This document shows, piece by piece, positions 1-10,598 of a stretch of 64,000 nt of DNA (its first letter is position 1; each line of letters opens with the position of its first letter). The notes under the pieces were generated by a model. That model saw nothing but the letters and a program-made list of their open reading frames with translations. It did not search any database and had not been told where the DNA came from. The translations under genes and the position numbers were made by a program. The stretch is from Apodemus sylvaticus (Eukaryota; Chordata; Mammalia; Rodentia; Muridae), in assembly GCF_947179515.1 (NCBI RefSeq), contig NC_067487.1, positions 40,595,266 through 40,659,265 on the forward strand. The letters run 5' to 3'.

Positions 1-897
1 CTATTAGACAGTCTCAGAAGGGAGCATCACTAACTGACCACCCTGCTGCCCACAGGCAGGATGCTGGACTAACAGGAGAGCATCCCAGAGCCAGGGTGAG
101 ATGTCAGGATTCACTCAGAGATTCCCACAGAATCTACAGGAGGACCCTGTCCTTCCGCAGACTTGAGCACTGCAGTGTGGCTTTGCTCTGCTCTCCTCTC
201 TCCTCTGTGTTGTTTCTGTTTCATAGGCTCTGAAAACAACTTTTGCCTTTGTCACGTCTGTGTCTGGTTTGCAGATTTGTAAGCACCAAGTGTCAGGGTC
301 GTTTGCTTGCCTCCCCCACCTCTTTCAGGATTGTGAAGACCACCCACAGATGGGGTGCAGAAGGCTCAGTGTCATCCATCCCAGGGAACACACTGCTGAT
401 GTCCTTGTGTGCCTGGATCTAGAGCAGCAGAGCTGGCTTTTTGTCTCTTGTGTGTGAAGAAGCTGTCTTGGGATTCTGCACCAGTGGCTCCTGGCCTCCT
501 CCAGTCCTGCCATGAGCAGACCTAGAGCCATGGCTTTCTGCCCTTCATATCCCTGACTTAGAAGACCTCTGGTTTGACAGTCCCTCAAGAAACAGCTTTC
601 CAGTCTTGCTGTCTGCTTCCCTGTAAATATGACTGCAGTCCAGTATACCCTGCTTGCCTTCTGTGCAGACGCAGAGACTAGAGGATGGAAATGTTGTGCA
701 TTCATCTCAAAGCCAGGACATAAAATGTGAGAGAGAAACAGGGACTGGGGAGTGGGCAGGTGGAGAGGAGAGTCTGTGTCCTGAAGGTTCATCTCCACAC
801 TTGGCTGTTCCTCCTAACCATCTCTCTGCTGGGAACACAGGATTAGCATCTGCTCAGGACTCCAGCTAAAGAAAGGACTCTTAACAGGATTTCCAAG
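1..897. other. Unique-looking stretch, no gene recognised
   Basis: I see no SINE, exon-like structure or recognisable protein here. A 157-codon open frame lies on the minus strand at 325-798, but its composition and lack of any familiar motif suggest chance. Confidence 0.4.
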
Positions 898-1032
898 CAG
901 GACCTGGTGACATGTGCCTTTAATCTCAGCAGGAGGGAGGCAGAGGCAGGGAGATCTTTGACTTGGTGGTCACCTTGGTCTACAAAGTGACTTTCAGGAC
1001 AGCCAGGGACACAGAGAAATACTGTCTCTGTG
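898..1032 (+). repeat. Divergent B1 SINE
   Basis: B1 landmarks are recognisable in order (pol III A-box area, GGAGGCAGAGGCAG, GACAGCCAGG, ACACAGAGAAA) but with many substitutions, so this is an old copy. Confidence 0.6.
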
Positions 1033-1277
1033 ATGGCTGTTCTTTGTTGTTATAACTTCATTATATCCTAATTGATTGTATCCACCTTGATTATAGCCAA
1101 GGCAAAATCAAAATTGGAGGACACAGCTGCAAGGGATTTTTGCTTAATTTATAAGATAGTAACCTGTGTCTTTGAGGTAGGAATACTTGCTTTTAATGCA
1201 GATCTTTTTGAGCTTTAAAGACACAGGCCTTTAACCTGGATATGGAGCAACAAAGACACTGTGACTGTTCTTGTTAT

Positions 1278-1410
1278 GATCCAGGGTTTGTCTGCAGTGC
1301 CACTGGCTGTCCTGGAACTCACCTTGGAGACCAGGCTACTCACAGAGATCCACCTGCATGACTCCCTCCCAAAGTGCTTGGATTAAATGCTGAGTCACCG
1401 CCCCTAGCAG
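1278..1410 (-). repeat. B1 SINE, antisense
   Basis: Reverse B1: GGCTGTCCTGGAACTCAC, a damaged GACCAGGCT block, then a GGATTAAA block. It has drifted strongly. Confidence 0.65.
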
Positions 1411-1780
1411 AAGACACTCAGCTGTAATCCAGACATTGAATCTGGAACACACACCTTTAATTCAGGCCACACCTTCATCTTGAGGCCTTTATAAGAACAC
1501 AGAGGAAGCAAGTGTTCACATTGCCTGCTTGCTCTCTCCTGGATAGCAAGTCTTATTACTTCACTGGCATTGGAGCCCACTTGTCATTGATTCCATCTTC
1601 CACTGAAGACCAGCTGAGACTCCAGCCTCCGGGACTGAGAACTTCTGGATTCTTGGACTTTGCTTCCCATCCAGCTGTTGTGGAATAAGGCAGACTGCAT
1701 CCTGTAAGTCATTCTAATATATCCTCTATCAGGAAAGGGAGAGTGAGTGATCATTCTATTTGGTCTTTTGTTCTCTAGAT
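1411..1780 (+). repeat. 3' end of a rodent retroelement, family uncertain
   Basis: The stretch (CACACCTTTAAT..., CCTTTATAAGAACACAG, a CTGTAAGTCATTCTAATA ending) resembles a medium-copy rodent repeat. I cannot assign it to an LTR or LINE family by eye. No intact coding frame is present. Confidence 0.35.
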
Positions 1781-1927
1781 CAGGCTCCCCAAGTAGATTA
1801 CTGACCCATGAGCACTTCTTCCATTGCCTGTCTCATCAGTCCAATATCATGCTTAACTCTCACAATTGCATCCAGAGTCTTAGCATCTTATGCTGAGAAG
1901 CTTCACTCCTTTTCTGTTTGCTCGTTT

Positions 1928-2093
1928 TGCTCTTTGAGCCTAGATTTTCCTGTGTAGCCCTAGCTGTCTTGAAACTAGGCCTGACTATCAGGTTGGCCTT
2001 GAGATCAGAGATCCAACTGCCTCTTCTTCTATCCCCAATCTGCTTCATTCCTATAGGTGCTGAGACCACAGGTGTCTTGCCCCACCAGACTGG
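1928..2093 (-). repeat. Old B1-like fragment, antisense
   Basis: TTTTCCTGTGTAGCCCTAGCTGTCTTGAAACTAG is B1-like; the remainder is degenerate and carries an insertion. Confidence 0.4.
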
Positions 2094-2157
2094 GCAGAAT
2101 CTTACTTCCTTAGGCAATGCAAATAGATGCTAGTATTGTGGGTTTAAAACTGAGCTT

Positions 2158-2346
2158 CCAGGCTGGAGAGATGGCTCAACTGTTAAGAGCACTGACTGCC
2201 CTCCCGAAGGTCTTGAGTTCAAATCCCAGCAACCACATTGTGGCTCACAATCATCCATTATGAGATCTAATTCCCTATTATGGAGTGTCAAAAGATAGCT
2301 ATAGTGTACTTACATATAATAAATACATCTTAAAAAAAAACAAAAA
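2158..2346 (+). repeat. B2 SINE
   Basis: Near full-length B2: GGCTGGAGAGATGGCTCA at the 5' end, AGCACTGACTGC, the tail ATAATAAATACATCTT, then an A-rich tail. It sits about 300 bp upstream of the 164-codon ORF. Confidence 0.9.
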
Positions 2347-2351
2347 CCTGA

Positions 2352-2513
2352 GAGCCAGGCAGTGGTGGCGCATGCCTTCAATTCCAGCACTTGGGAGGCA
2401 GAGGCAGGCGGATTTCTGAGTTCAAGGCTAGCCTGATCTGCAGAGTGAATTCCAGGACAGCCAGGGGAATACAGAGAAACCCTGGCTCAAAAACCAAATA
2501 AATAAATAAATAA
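2352..2513 (+). repeat. B1 SINE with (AAAT)n tail
   Basis: Complete sense B1 ending in an A-rich tail that has become an AAAT microsatellite (about 2494-2513). Confidence 0.9.
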
Positions 2514-2636
2514 GCTTTCCACAGTGTAATAGTTAGGAGGGCCTTGAAGTGTAGAGTATAATCCACTAACTGGAGACTTCTCTGAATCAGAAGGTCAAGG
2601 ACTTGCCCTCAGCATTCCATTGGTAAAACCAAGGCG

Positions 2637-3131
2637 ATGAAGCGGTTCTGTCCCTGTTTTGTCAAAGCTGCATCAGATTCTGAAGAGCACGAACTGCAGA
2701 GTGCAGGCGTCTTGCCAGCCCTGAGTCCACAATGTTCCAAGTCTGAGCCACGATGTTTTTGTGGAGATTCAAGCCACAGCTCTGAGGATGGCTGGACTGT
2801 TGATTGGGAACCATACTACATGCCCTGTCCTCTTGAGAGTTGGGACTGCCTGAGATACCACCCCGGATTGAAGCGGGCCATGAAGAGGGGCATAGAGGCC
2901 CTCCAGAGTGAGAGTCAGAGGGAGCCACAAGTGTCCCCAGGAGATGTGGTCAACAACAAAGACACAGAGGAGGCAGGGAAACCCTCACTTAGCTTGCTCA
3001 GGGAGAAAGGCCCGAAACTTGAGACCTGTGATGGTGGAGACTGCCCTGACCAGGATCCTGCTTCTGACAGTCCCAGAAACCTAGGATGCTGGGCGTGGCT
3101 TCAAAGGGCTTTTGGCCAGAAGAAGAAGTGA
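2637..3131 (+). CDS. Intact 164-aa ORF, ANXA2R-family-like protein
   Basis: The frame runs from an ATG with purine at -3 to a TGA, and an AATAAA lies at 3291-3296, 160 bases after the stop: the layout of a complete terminal coding exon. A pyrimidine-rich CCCTCAG at about 2606-2612 could be a 3' splice site joining an untranslated upstream exon. The N-terminus (F4, C7, V9, K10, A12, D14, S15, E17) fits human ANXA2R, which I recall as F..CVK.AWDS.E. The last residues, WAWLQRAFGQK (152-162), match the human C-terminus without gaps at W, A, R, G and K. A central segment (about 73-82, YHPGLKRAMK) resembles the human SPGVQ region. There is no signal peptide or strong membrane segment. ANXA2R is described as an annexin A2 receptor; whether this divergent relative has that role is unknown. 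Mouse 2-cell-stage variable-group (Tcstv) genes also map near here and are an alternative identity I cannot test. Confidence 0.6.
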   Translation: MKRFCPCFVKAASDSEEHELQSAGVLPALSPQCSKSEPRCFCGDSSHSSEDGWTVDWEPYYMPCPLESWDCLRYHPGLKRAMKRGIEALQSESQREPQVSPGDVVNNKDTEEAGKPSLSLLREKGPKLETCDGGDCPDQDPASDSPRNLGCWAWLQRAFGQKKK

Positions 3132-3290
3132 ACAAGGCACCCAGAACTCTGTTTGGATCCCAGGAGCCCTGATGCCTGCTAAGACCTGCAATTAGGAGAC
3201 CTTCTGTCAGCTCCTCTATTACAGCAAAGGCACAAGGCAGTTGTGTCTTTGCAGCCATCTGGTGGTTGTTTGCTTGTTTACAACTTTCTT

Positions 3291-3296
3291 AATAAA
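3291..3296 (+). promoter_or_regulatory. Poly(A) signal AATAAA
   Basis: Canonical hexamer 160 bases after the stop of the 164-codon ORF, in otherwise non-repetitive sequence. It supports the ORF being a transcribed terminal exon. Confidence 0.6.
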
Positions 3297-4170
3297 AGTG
3301 TTAAGAAACAGGGAATGTGTGTTCTTCCTGTAATGGCCCAAGAGAACCCATGGAGGGCAGAGTGGACCCAGATGAGGATATTCTACTGTTTCCCACTGTT
3401 GGTTACAAGACTAAAGGGTGGATTGTGTTAACGGAAGTCCTCAGGGTACATTAGGCATCCTTGTTCCCAGGTGGGCAGGGCCTTAAGATAACCAGCACAC
3501 AGGGAGGAGCCATGAGAACTTTGAGAAACTAACCACTCTGCCAAATCAACTGATGACAACCGATGTACCCAGCTGTTCCCCCAAATTAATGTATGGACCA
3601 CCTGCAACTTCCACTTACCCCTATGATTCTGTAGGTGTCAGAAGTGCCAGGAAAGATCACTAAAGCCATCCTACTAATTGTGCAGCCCTCCAGACACATT
3701 TACCTTTGTCTTCGGGGAAACTTGGATGGCCTGTGTCCTTCAAGTGCATGCAGCATCCCAGGGGTGTGTGTGTTGTTGTTGTTGTTTCCTTTGAGACACT
3801 GGTCCTCAGTCGCTTAGCTGTTCTGGACTCTCCATGTACACTAGGCTAGTCCTGGACCCAGATTCCCTTTCCCTTGCTTCTCTATTGTGGGAATTAGAGG
3901 CCTGTGCCACCCCTTCTGCACAGGAGAATCTATTTTCAGCAACTTCAAGAGCAAATTTCTGCAACAGAAGTGAACTCACCTGCAGAAACAGGACTGTCTA
4001 AGTTGGAAGCTCAGGGCAGTGCTGGCCCTGACACAGAAAACCCAGCTCCCTGGCCTTGAGAGGGTGTCTATCTTTTATGTGCTTCCAGTCTTGGGAGAGC
4101 TTCACATTTTATAAGCCTCACTTCTGCTGTTGGTCTTCCTGAAAGCTTAACCTCTCAGCAGGAAATGGTT
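3297..4170. other. Intergenic, mostly unique; one old SINE-like patch
   Basis: No gene seen. A degraded antisense B1-like patch lies at about 3795-3920 (GAGACACTGG..., GGAATTAGAGGCCTGTGCCACC), preceded by a short GTT run. Confidence 0.4.
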
Positions 4171-4171
4171 G

Positions 4172-4348
4172 TGAGGTAGGGGTGTTCACTCAGGCAGGTG
4201 GATCCCCGTGAGTTCCAGGCCAGCCTGATTTACAGAGAATTCTAGGACAGACAGGGCTCTATAGTGAGGGGAGCAAATAAATGAAGGAGAAAAGAGAGGG
4301 AGGATTGGAGGGAGGGAGGGAGGGAGGGAGGGACAGAGGGAGGGAGGA
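4172..4348 (+). repeat. B1 fragment and (GGGA)n run
   Basis: The B1 middle (CAGGCAGGTGGATC..., GTTCCAGGCCAGCCTGATTT) ends at about 4262. It is followed by an A/G-rich tract with perfect GGGA units at about 4309-4333. Confidence 0.65.
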
Positions 4349-4849
4349 CTGAGTGATGGATGGGACTGAATGACAGGCCTTGCTGCATTTGTGGAGAATA
4401 AAAGGAAGCAGCTGTGTAAAACAGTGCTCAGGGACTGGAAGAGTCAGGTATGATGTTTCTCATGGGATTTCACCTGTATAAGACAATGCCTGGGAAGTGA
4501 GTAGCTCTCTGCAGCCCACCCTTTCCTTCTAGTGCCAACTGTGTTCTCTACACCATGCTGAGGATGTGGGCGCTAGTGCTCAGGCATGGTCAACATCTAG
4601 TGTGGTTCCAAGATAGCATTTTTATACTTTATCGCACTTTGGGTTGCAGTTTTACGTTTTTAGTATTCCCAGGAATTTTAAGTGGTCTTTTTTGCTTTTC
4701 CCAGTAAGGCCTAACCTGCACCAGGATAGAGAGTGAAAACACAGATGTCAGTGTGAAGAGGACACTTAAGTATTATCGATTACAGTCTTCAAGTTTGTTC
4801 TTCAAACTTCTTTTTTCAATGAGTCTATGTAGAAAATAAAATAAACACT

Positions 4850-5250
4850 TGTTTTAGTCAAGGTTTCTATTGCTGTGATGACCACCATGACCAAGACTTA
4901 AGTTTGGGAAAGTAAGGTTTATTCAGCTTACACTTCCACATTGCTCTTCATCCCCAAAAGAAGTCAGGACTGGAACTCACACAGGCAGGAACCTACAGAA
5001 AGGAGTTGCAGAAGCCATCGAGGGGTGCTGCTTACTGGCTTGCTTCCCCTGGCTTGCTCAGCTTGCTTTCTTATAGAACCCAACAGTACCAGTCCCGGGA
5101 TGGCACCACCCACAATGGCCTTCCCTTCTTGATTACTAAATCCACCTTGATTACAGCTGGATCTCATGGAGGCATTTCCTCGAGGGAGGCTCCTTTCTCT
5201 GTGATAACTCACGCTGTGTCAAGTTGACACGGGAAACCAGCCAGTACAGC
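4850..5250 (-). repeat. Medium-reiterated rodent repeat, antisense
   Basis: Begins TTAGTCAAGGTTTCTATTGC and contains TGATGACCACCATGACCAAG. It belongs to the same broad group as the copies at 27080 and 56560; the copy at 10068 is in the opposite direction. Family name not certain. Short frames inside it are not genes. Confidence 0.5.
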
Positions 5251-5840
5251 ACTGTAAAGAAAAACTGCCTGGAATCCTTTTCCTTTGAGTTTTCAACGTT
5301 GTCATTAATTCACATCACCTGTGACTTTCAACAGAGGTGGGAGGAATCTTGGATTCACTGAGAGAACGACAGCCTTCCATCATGTCTTCTGTAAAGAGCA
5401 GCCCTGGGAAGAGCGTTCTTCAATATGTCATCAACAGTAGAAAAGACCAGACATTCTTGCAGAACTTCTGTTTCTAGTACAGAAAAATGACAAATAATTG
5501 GGTAGTAAGGTCAAATGTGGATTATCTGGATTCTCATAGTTCAGCACTCTCTACACCAGCCTTGATTGATTTCTGGACATTGCAATATTTTGTTCAGTAG
5601 AAATTTAAACAAGTAGAAGTTTTTTGGTTTGGATTCCATGGAGGTGGGATAGATAATAAATGAGCCTGGGCTAGTTTTCATTGCTTTATCCCCGTGAATC
5701 TCTGACCTGTAAAACCGTTGTGTTAGAGCTAGGTTTGGAGAAGGTTTTTGGCTTGGATATTGCTTGACTATCTTGGGTCATAAGAACAGCCACCCTAGTG
5801 ACCAGGGCTGATTGGTTAGATCTAGGACAGGTTTTTTTGT
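5251..5840. other. Intergenic, nothing recognised
   Basis: AT-rich sequence without exon signatures or a recognisable repeat. Confidence 0.4.
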
Positions 5841-5912
5841 TGTTATTGGTTTTGTTTTTTGTTTTGTTTTTGTTTTTTCTTTTTGGTTTTTTGTTTTTTT
5901 GGATTTGATTTT

Positions 5913-6050
5913 TTCGAAACTGGATTTCTCTGTGTAGCCCTGGCTGTCCTGGAACTCACTCTGTAGACCAGGCTGGCCTCGAACTCAGAAATCTGCCTGC
6001 CTCTGCCTCCCTGAGTGCTGGGATTACAGGCATGTGCCACCACCCGGCTA
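5913..6050 (-). repeat. B1 SINE, antisense
   Basis: Well-preserved reverse B1 preceded by a long T/G-rich stretch (5830-5912), which is the complement of its A-rich tail. Confidence 0.9.
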
Positions 6051-6149
6051 GATCTAGGACAGTTAACCTCAGGAGTCTTCCTGCCTGGTCACTGAGACAT
6101 GGATATGTTTGTTTGGTTTCTTTTCTTGTTTGTTTGTTTGCTTGCTTCT

Positions 6150-6352
6150 TGTTTTTTTTTTTAAAGATTGATTGAATTATCGATTGATTGATTTCATGTA
6201 TGTGAGTACACTGCTGCTATCTTCAGATAGACCAGAAGAGGGCATCAAGATCCCATTACAGATCAAGATCCCAGTGGTTGATGGGACTTGAACTCAGGAC
6301 CTCTGGAAGAGCAGCCAGTGCTCTTAACTGCTGAGCTATTTCTCCAGCCCCC
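6150..6352 (-). repeat. B2 SINE, antisense
   Basis: A T-rich start with AAAGATT leads through GAACTCAGGACCTCTGGAAG to TTTCTCCAGCCCC. The middle contains a small duplicated GATCAAGATCCC-type insertion. Confidence 0.85.
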
Positions 6353-6464
6353 ATCTTAGTGTTTTTTAAAGGTACATTTTTTATATCAGTTAGTGTTATG
6401 TGACTGATTTTTGTATGTAGTTTTTATTTTATTATTTTTTGGTGGATAGATGTTTTTTTTTCTC

Positions 6465-6643
6465 CATGAAAATCTATACCACATGCATGCCCGGTGCCTG
6501 ATGAGGCCAAAAGTGGACTTCAGATCCCCTGGAACCGGAATTACAGGTGATTATGAACTGTCACATGGGCTCTGTGATTTGAATCTCCAGGTTATCTGGA
6601 AGCTCAGTCACTACTCTTAACTGTTAAACCATCTCTCCAGCCC
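6465..6643 (-). repeat. B3-type SINE, antisense
   Basis: CTGGAACCGGAATTACAGG in the middle and CTTAACTGTTAAACCATCTC at the end are B3/B2-family landmarks. Confidence 0.7.
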
Positions 6644-6699
6644 ATGCATGCATGCATACATGTATGTATGCATGTATGTACATTCACGTCATGTATATT

Positions 6700-6977
6700 C
6701 AGACATATGTAGCCATGGTTGTCCTGGAAGGCACTGAGCTGGCCTTGAACTCACAAAGATCATCCTGCCTCTACCTCCTGTGTGCTGGGATTAAAGGTGT
6801 GTCACCCTGCCAGGCGTTGGTGGTGCACGCCTGTAATCCCAGCACTCTGGGAGGCAGAGGCAGGCAGATTTCTGAGTTCGAGACCAGCTTGGTCTACAGA
6901 GTTAGTTCCAGGACAGCCAGGGCTATACAGAGAAACCCTGGGTCAAAAAAAACAAATCCAAAAAAAAAAAAAAAAAG
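6700..6977. repeat. Antisense B1 fragment abutting a sense B1
   Basis: A partial reverse B1 (6700-6810, ending GGGATTAAAGGTGTG) runs straight into a full sense B1 (6811-6977) with a long A tail, so the pair forms a large imperfect inverted repeat. Confidence 0.8.
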
Positions 6978-7289
6978 GTGAGTCTTCATCCTGCCTGTTG
7001 ATATTTTTAATTCACATAAAATATGTAATAAAAGGCATCAAGATACACATCTGATTTTATTCAGACCTTTCTCTCCATTTTCAACTTAAAATCATCCTGT
7101 GCACAGTTTATATGTTGCCTCTATCTGTACACATTGGCCTCTGGTGGGCTTCCCATACACCCTCTTTCTCCCTGTACCACAGTGGACACCCTGTTTGCCA
7201 AAGGCACTACCTTCACACATAATAGTCCCTTAAGACTTCGCACTATAATTTCTCTAGGACTTGAGCAGAATTGTGCCATGTAAAGGTTA

Positions 7290-7292
7290 ATT

Positions 7293-7331
<39 letters not shown>

Positions 7332-7493
7332 GTTTTTGGATTTTTGGTTTTTTTCGAGACAGGGTTTCTCTGTATAGCCCTGACTGTCCTGGAACTCACT
7401 CTGTAGACCAGGCTGGCCTCGAACTCAGAAATCTGCCTGCCTCTGCCTCCCAGAGTGCTGGGATTACAGGGGTACGCCACCACTGCCCGGCTA
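7290..7493 (-). repeat. B1 SINE, antisense, with 40-T tract
   Basis: A T tract of about 40 bases (7291-7330) is the complement of the poly(A) tail. A near-consensus reverse B1 follows. The flanks share the repeated string AAAGGTTAATTTC at 7283 and 7493, consistent with a target-site duplication. Confidence 0.92.
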
Positions 7494-7499
7494 AAGGTT

Positions 7500-8120
7500 A
7501 ATTTCAATTGTCAACGTGGCCGTGTGAAGAAGCACTTAAATGATTAGTAAAACCCAGCTCTGAGTGGTCAGTGGTACCATTCCCGTAGACAATTAGATTT
7601 TGAGAACTCTGATCCAATGGATGAATTAGTCCCTAGATAGATTCCTAGTAGGGTGGCCTTATCTGGAAGTGGGGCCCAGTTTGAGGAAGTAGATGACAGT
7701 GAGTATATGTTTTCTTCAGGCCCTGTCCTAGTCCAGCCTGTTATTACAGCCTGCTTCTCTACCCCATCACCTTGGTATTTTGAAACAGGGTCTGTGTATT
7801 CATGGTCATGGCTGGAATTCATTATGTAGACCATGCCGACCTTGAACTCAGAGGCTGTCTCTGCTGTCTGAGTGAAACCATGGAGCAAACTGAATCTTTC
7901 CTCCCTTATTTCATTCAGGTGTTTATTCGTAGAAGCACAAGAGTAACTAACAGACTCACTGAAGATGTCTGGTTTTCCTAAGCACTGGCAAGACTGGATA
8001 TCACAGACACAGTGAACGCTGCAGAAGCCAGCCATGTGCAAGGGGCTTTGTGCCTCTGAACAGAGCAGTCCTGGTGGAAGCTGACACAGCACACACTTTC
8101 CTGGTTTCCTTCTCTGCCTC
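7500..8120 (-). repeat. Likely old rodent repeat; no gene
   Basis: A 174-codon minus-strand open frame (7568-8092) lies here, but the sequence (TCAATTGTCAACGTGGCC..., a damaged B1 patch at about 7775-7880) reads as degraded interspersed repeat, so I do not call a protein. Confidence 0.4.
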
Positions 8121-8126
8121 CTCTTA

Positions 8127-8270
8127 TTTTTTTGGAACAGTATCTCAGTATGTAGTAGTTCTTGCTGACCTGGAATTCACTATGTAGATCAGGCTGGCCT
8201 CCAACTCGTGGAGGTCAACCTGCCTCCTGGGTTGACTGGGATTAAAGGCGTGTGTTACCACACCTGGCTC
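8127..8270 (-). repeat. Divergent B1 SINE, antisense
   Basis: Reverse B1 with a damaged left arm; the ends of the right arm (GATTAAAGGCGTGTG) are intact. Confidence 0.7.
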
Positions 8271-8454
8271 CCTAAAGGTTTATAATTTCTATTTCTCAAG
8301 AGCCAGATTGGAGTGCAGTTTTTTCTTCTGTTGTTTATTTTGTTTATATTTATATTTTTGATAGAGTATCTCACTTAGTTCAGGCTAGACTATATGTAGC
8401 CAAGGATGAACAAAACTCCAGGTTCTCCCTTCTTCCACTTTTTTGTTTGTTTGT

Positions 8455-8597
8455 TTGAGACAGGGTTTTTCTCTGTGTAGCCCTGGCTGTCCTGGAACTC
8501 ACTTTGTAGACCAGGCTGGCCTTGAATGCAAAAATCCACCAGCCTCTGCCTCCCAATTGCTGGGATTAAAGGAGTGCACCACCAACGCCCAGCCATA
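8455..8597 (-). repeat. B1 SINE, antisense
   Basis: Good reverse B1 preceded by a (TTTG)n remnant of its tail. Confidence 0.88.
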
Positions 8598-8599
8598 GC

Positions 8600-9391
8600 A
8601 CTCTTTCAACCAACAAAACAGACTACTTCCTGCTGATTAGGGGCATTCCGTTCCTTGGGGGCAAGTCCGATCTCTGTAGTCAGCATATCTCCAACTTCTC
8701 ATCAAACTGCAATAATAGTATCCAGGAGCAGAATGGGGAGCAGCAACTTCCTCAGAGAGTCCCTGGCCTCTGTGGGGATTCTAAGTTTACTTCCTCTCCA
8801 GAGTCCCCAGAATTAAACTCTCTGCAGCTGGCAAAAATCATGCCCCTGCTAGTGCAGGAGGCAAACCCCAATCACCTGCTGTGAGCCAGCCTCTTATCCC
8901 CCATTAAAACAAAACCGTATTTACATAACAAAACTGGGTTTAAAAAAAAAAATCTCACCACGGGGCATCTTTGTAGGGGAGCAGTCACAGGTTGAGGTAA
9001 TCTGGGAGGTCACCTGCTCTTACTAGTTTTATACTCACTGAGCAATCGTTTATAGAGGCCTGTACTCCGACCAGAGGAAGACTACCATGCCTCTGAGCTT
9101 CATCCAGGGGAAGGCTTAGCCAGTTCCAATTGGATCTGACTGTTTGATTTAAGGAATAAAAAGTGAGTCTTGCACAGCAAAAAACCTTAATAACAGTCGT
9201 TCTTTAGCATTTATTCTCCATTGATAGTAAATTTTCCCCTAAAATAATTAGACTGTTATGAAGGGTCTTCTTGTAGTCACCTCTCTGAGCAGATGCACTT
9301 ACTGTCCTGGTTACCGGGTTAAACATAAGGTTTTAGAGATGATATTATTGGCACAGATAGATTAGGAATCAAGTTTACACTCAGGTAATTT
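8600..9391. other. Intergenic, nothing recognised
   Basis: No exon, SINE or LINE signature that I can support. Confidence 0.4.
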
Positions 9392-9404
9392 GAATCACAG
9401 AGTA

Positions 9405-9439
9405 ATGGATTCTTGGTCTTTTGGCTAAGATCAAGTGTG
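9405..9439 (+). pseudogene. 3'-truncated U2 snRNA retropseudogene
   Basis: Thirty-five bases match the 5' end of U2 snRNA with few changes, including the diagnostic block CTTTTGGCTAAGATCAAGTG (9417-9436). The match stops abruptly. The fragment is flanked by perfect 12-base direct repeats GAATCACAGAGT at 9392-9403 and 9440-9451: the signature of L1-mediated integration of a 3'-truncated snRNA copy without a poly(A) tail. It lacks the Sm site and the rest of U2 and cannot be functional. Confidence 0.85.
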
Positions 9440-9479
9440 GAATCACAGAGTTTAGGTTGTTAGGGATTGGTTCTAATGC

Positions 9480-9840
9480 TTTATCTTATTTCAGCTCCCA
9501 AAAGCCCCTTCCAGTCCCTGCCCCCAGCTGACTTCGATTGATAATAAAGAATTACCTTAGAGCTGTGCAGAGAGACGGAGGCGGGACTTTTAGATCTCTT
9601 GGGCGAGCAGCTGGGAAAGAAAGGAGAGATGGAGAAGCACCGCGACAGGAAAGCAGAAAGATGAAACTTAATGTCCCGCCGGCTTGTAAAGATCGGGGAA
9701 AGTGGCCCAAGGGGCCACTCCTCCGATCGAGTCTGGGGTAGCAGGGAGAAATGTTGATTTAGCAAGTTGACTCGGGAAAGTTGGACGGGAGAATGTATAT
9801 TAGCCTAGGGGAGATTTAAGAGAAATGCTTGGCCATTGAG
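9480..9840 (+). other. CpG-retaining purine-rich segment, origin unknown
   Basis: The segment has more CpG than its surroundings (CGATCG, CCGCCGG, GTCGAGG) and an AATAAAG at about 9544. It may be LTR or leader sequence of a retroelement; I cannot identify one. No credible protein frame. Confidence 0.3.
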
Positions 9841-9853
9841 TTAGTCGAGGCCG

Positions 9854-9854
<1 letters not shown>

Positions 9855-9903
<49 letters not shown>

Positions 9904-9916
9904 ACGCGCGCGCACG
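9855..9916 (+). repeat. (TG)n microsatellite
   Basis: About 24 TG units followed by CACGCGCGCGCACGTG, an alternating purine-pyrimidine stretch with Z-DNA potential. Confidence 0.95.
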
Positions 9917-10067
9917 TGATTCTCGAATCCAGAGAGCTCTTGGGCTGGTGCAATGTACGCCGTGCCAGGAGCCAAAGCTTCACTGGAAGTAGAGCTATTG
10001 AGTCATTTAGTCTATATGTTCAGCTTGAATAGCTAATAACATATGTACAAACCGCCATACCAACTGT

Positions 10068-10475
10068 GGTGGTTTGAACCTGCTTGGCCTATGGGACGCT
10101 GTGCTCTTAGGAGGTGTGACCTTGATGGAGGAAGTGTGTCACTGTAGCCTTTGAGGTCTCCTATGCTCAAACTCTGTCCAGTGTGGGAGAGCCTCTTCCT
10201 GTCTTCCTGTAGAAGAGGCTTTCCTGGCTGCCTTCAGATCAAGATGTAGAACACTCAGCTTCTTCTAGAGCACCATGTCTGCCTGGTTACTGCCATGCTT
10301 CCCACCATGATGATTACGGACTGAACCTCTGGGCCTGTAAGCCAGCCCCAACTAAATGTTGCCCTTATAAGAGCCACCTTGGTCATAGTGTCTCTTCACA
10401 GAAATAAACCCCAAACAAAGACACCAACTGCCACTCTTCAGCCCTGTATGGACTGGTTATGGGCTGGTCCATAAC
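10068..10475 (+). repeat. Medium-reiterated rodent repeat
   Basis: Starts GTGGTGGTTTGAACCTGC and includes GTAAGCCAGCCCCAACTAAA. It is the reverse complement of the element type at 27080 and 56560. Confidence 0.6.
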
Positions 10476-10598
10476 ACTTGTCAATTTTGTTCATTTTGTG
10501 TTTTCTATATTTTAGGCATCTTGGTGGCTTTATAGGCATTATGCTTTAAATCTGTAATTTTTCAATGACACATGACCTTTTAGTGACAATAGTGCTTA

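Noticed and set aside
325..798. 157-codon minus-strand ORF
   Set aside because: No motif, no clear start context and no supporting poly(A) or splice signals.
7568..8092. 174-codon minus-strand ORF
   Set aside because: It lies over degraded rodent repeat sequence including a B1-like patch, and has no recognisable domain.
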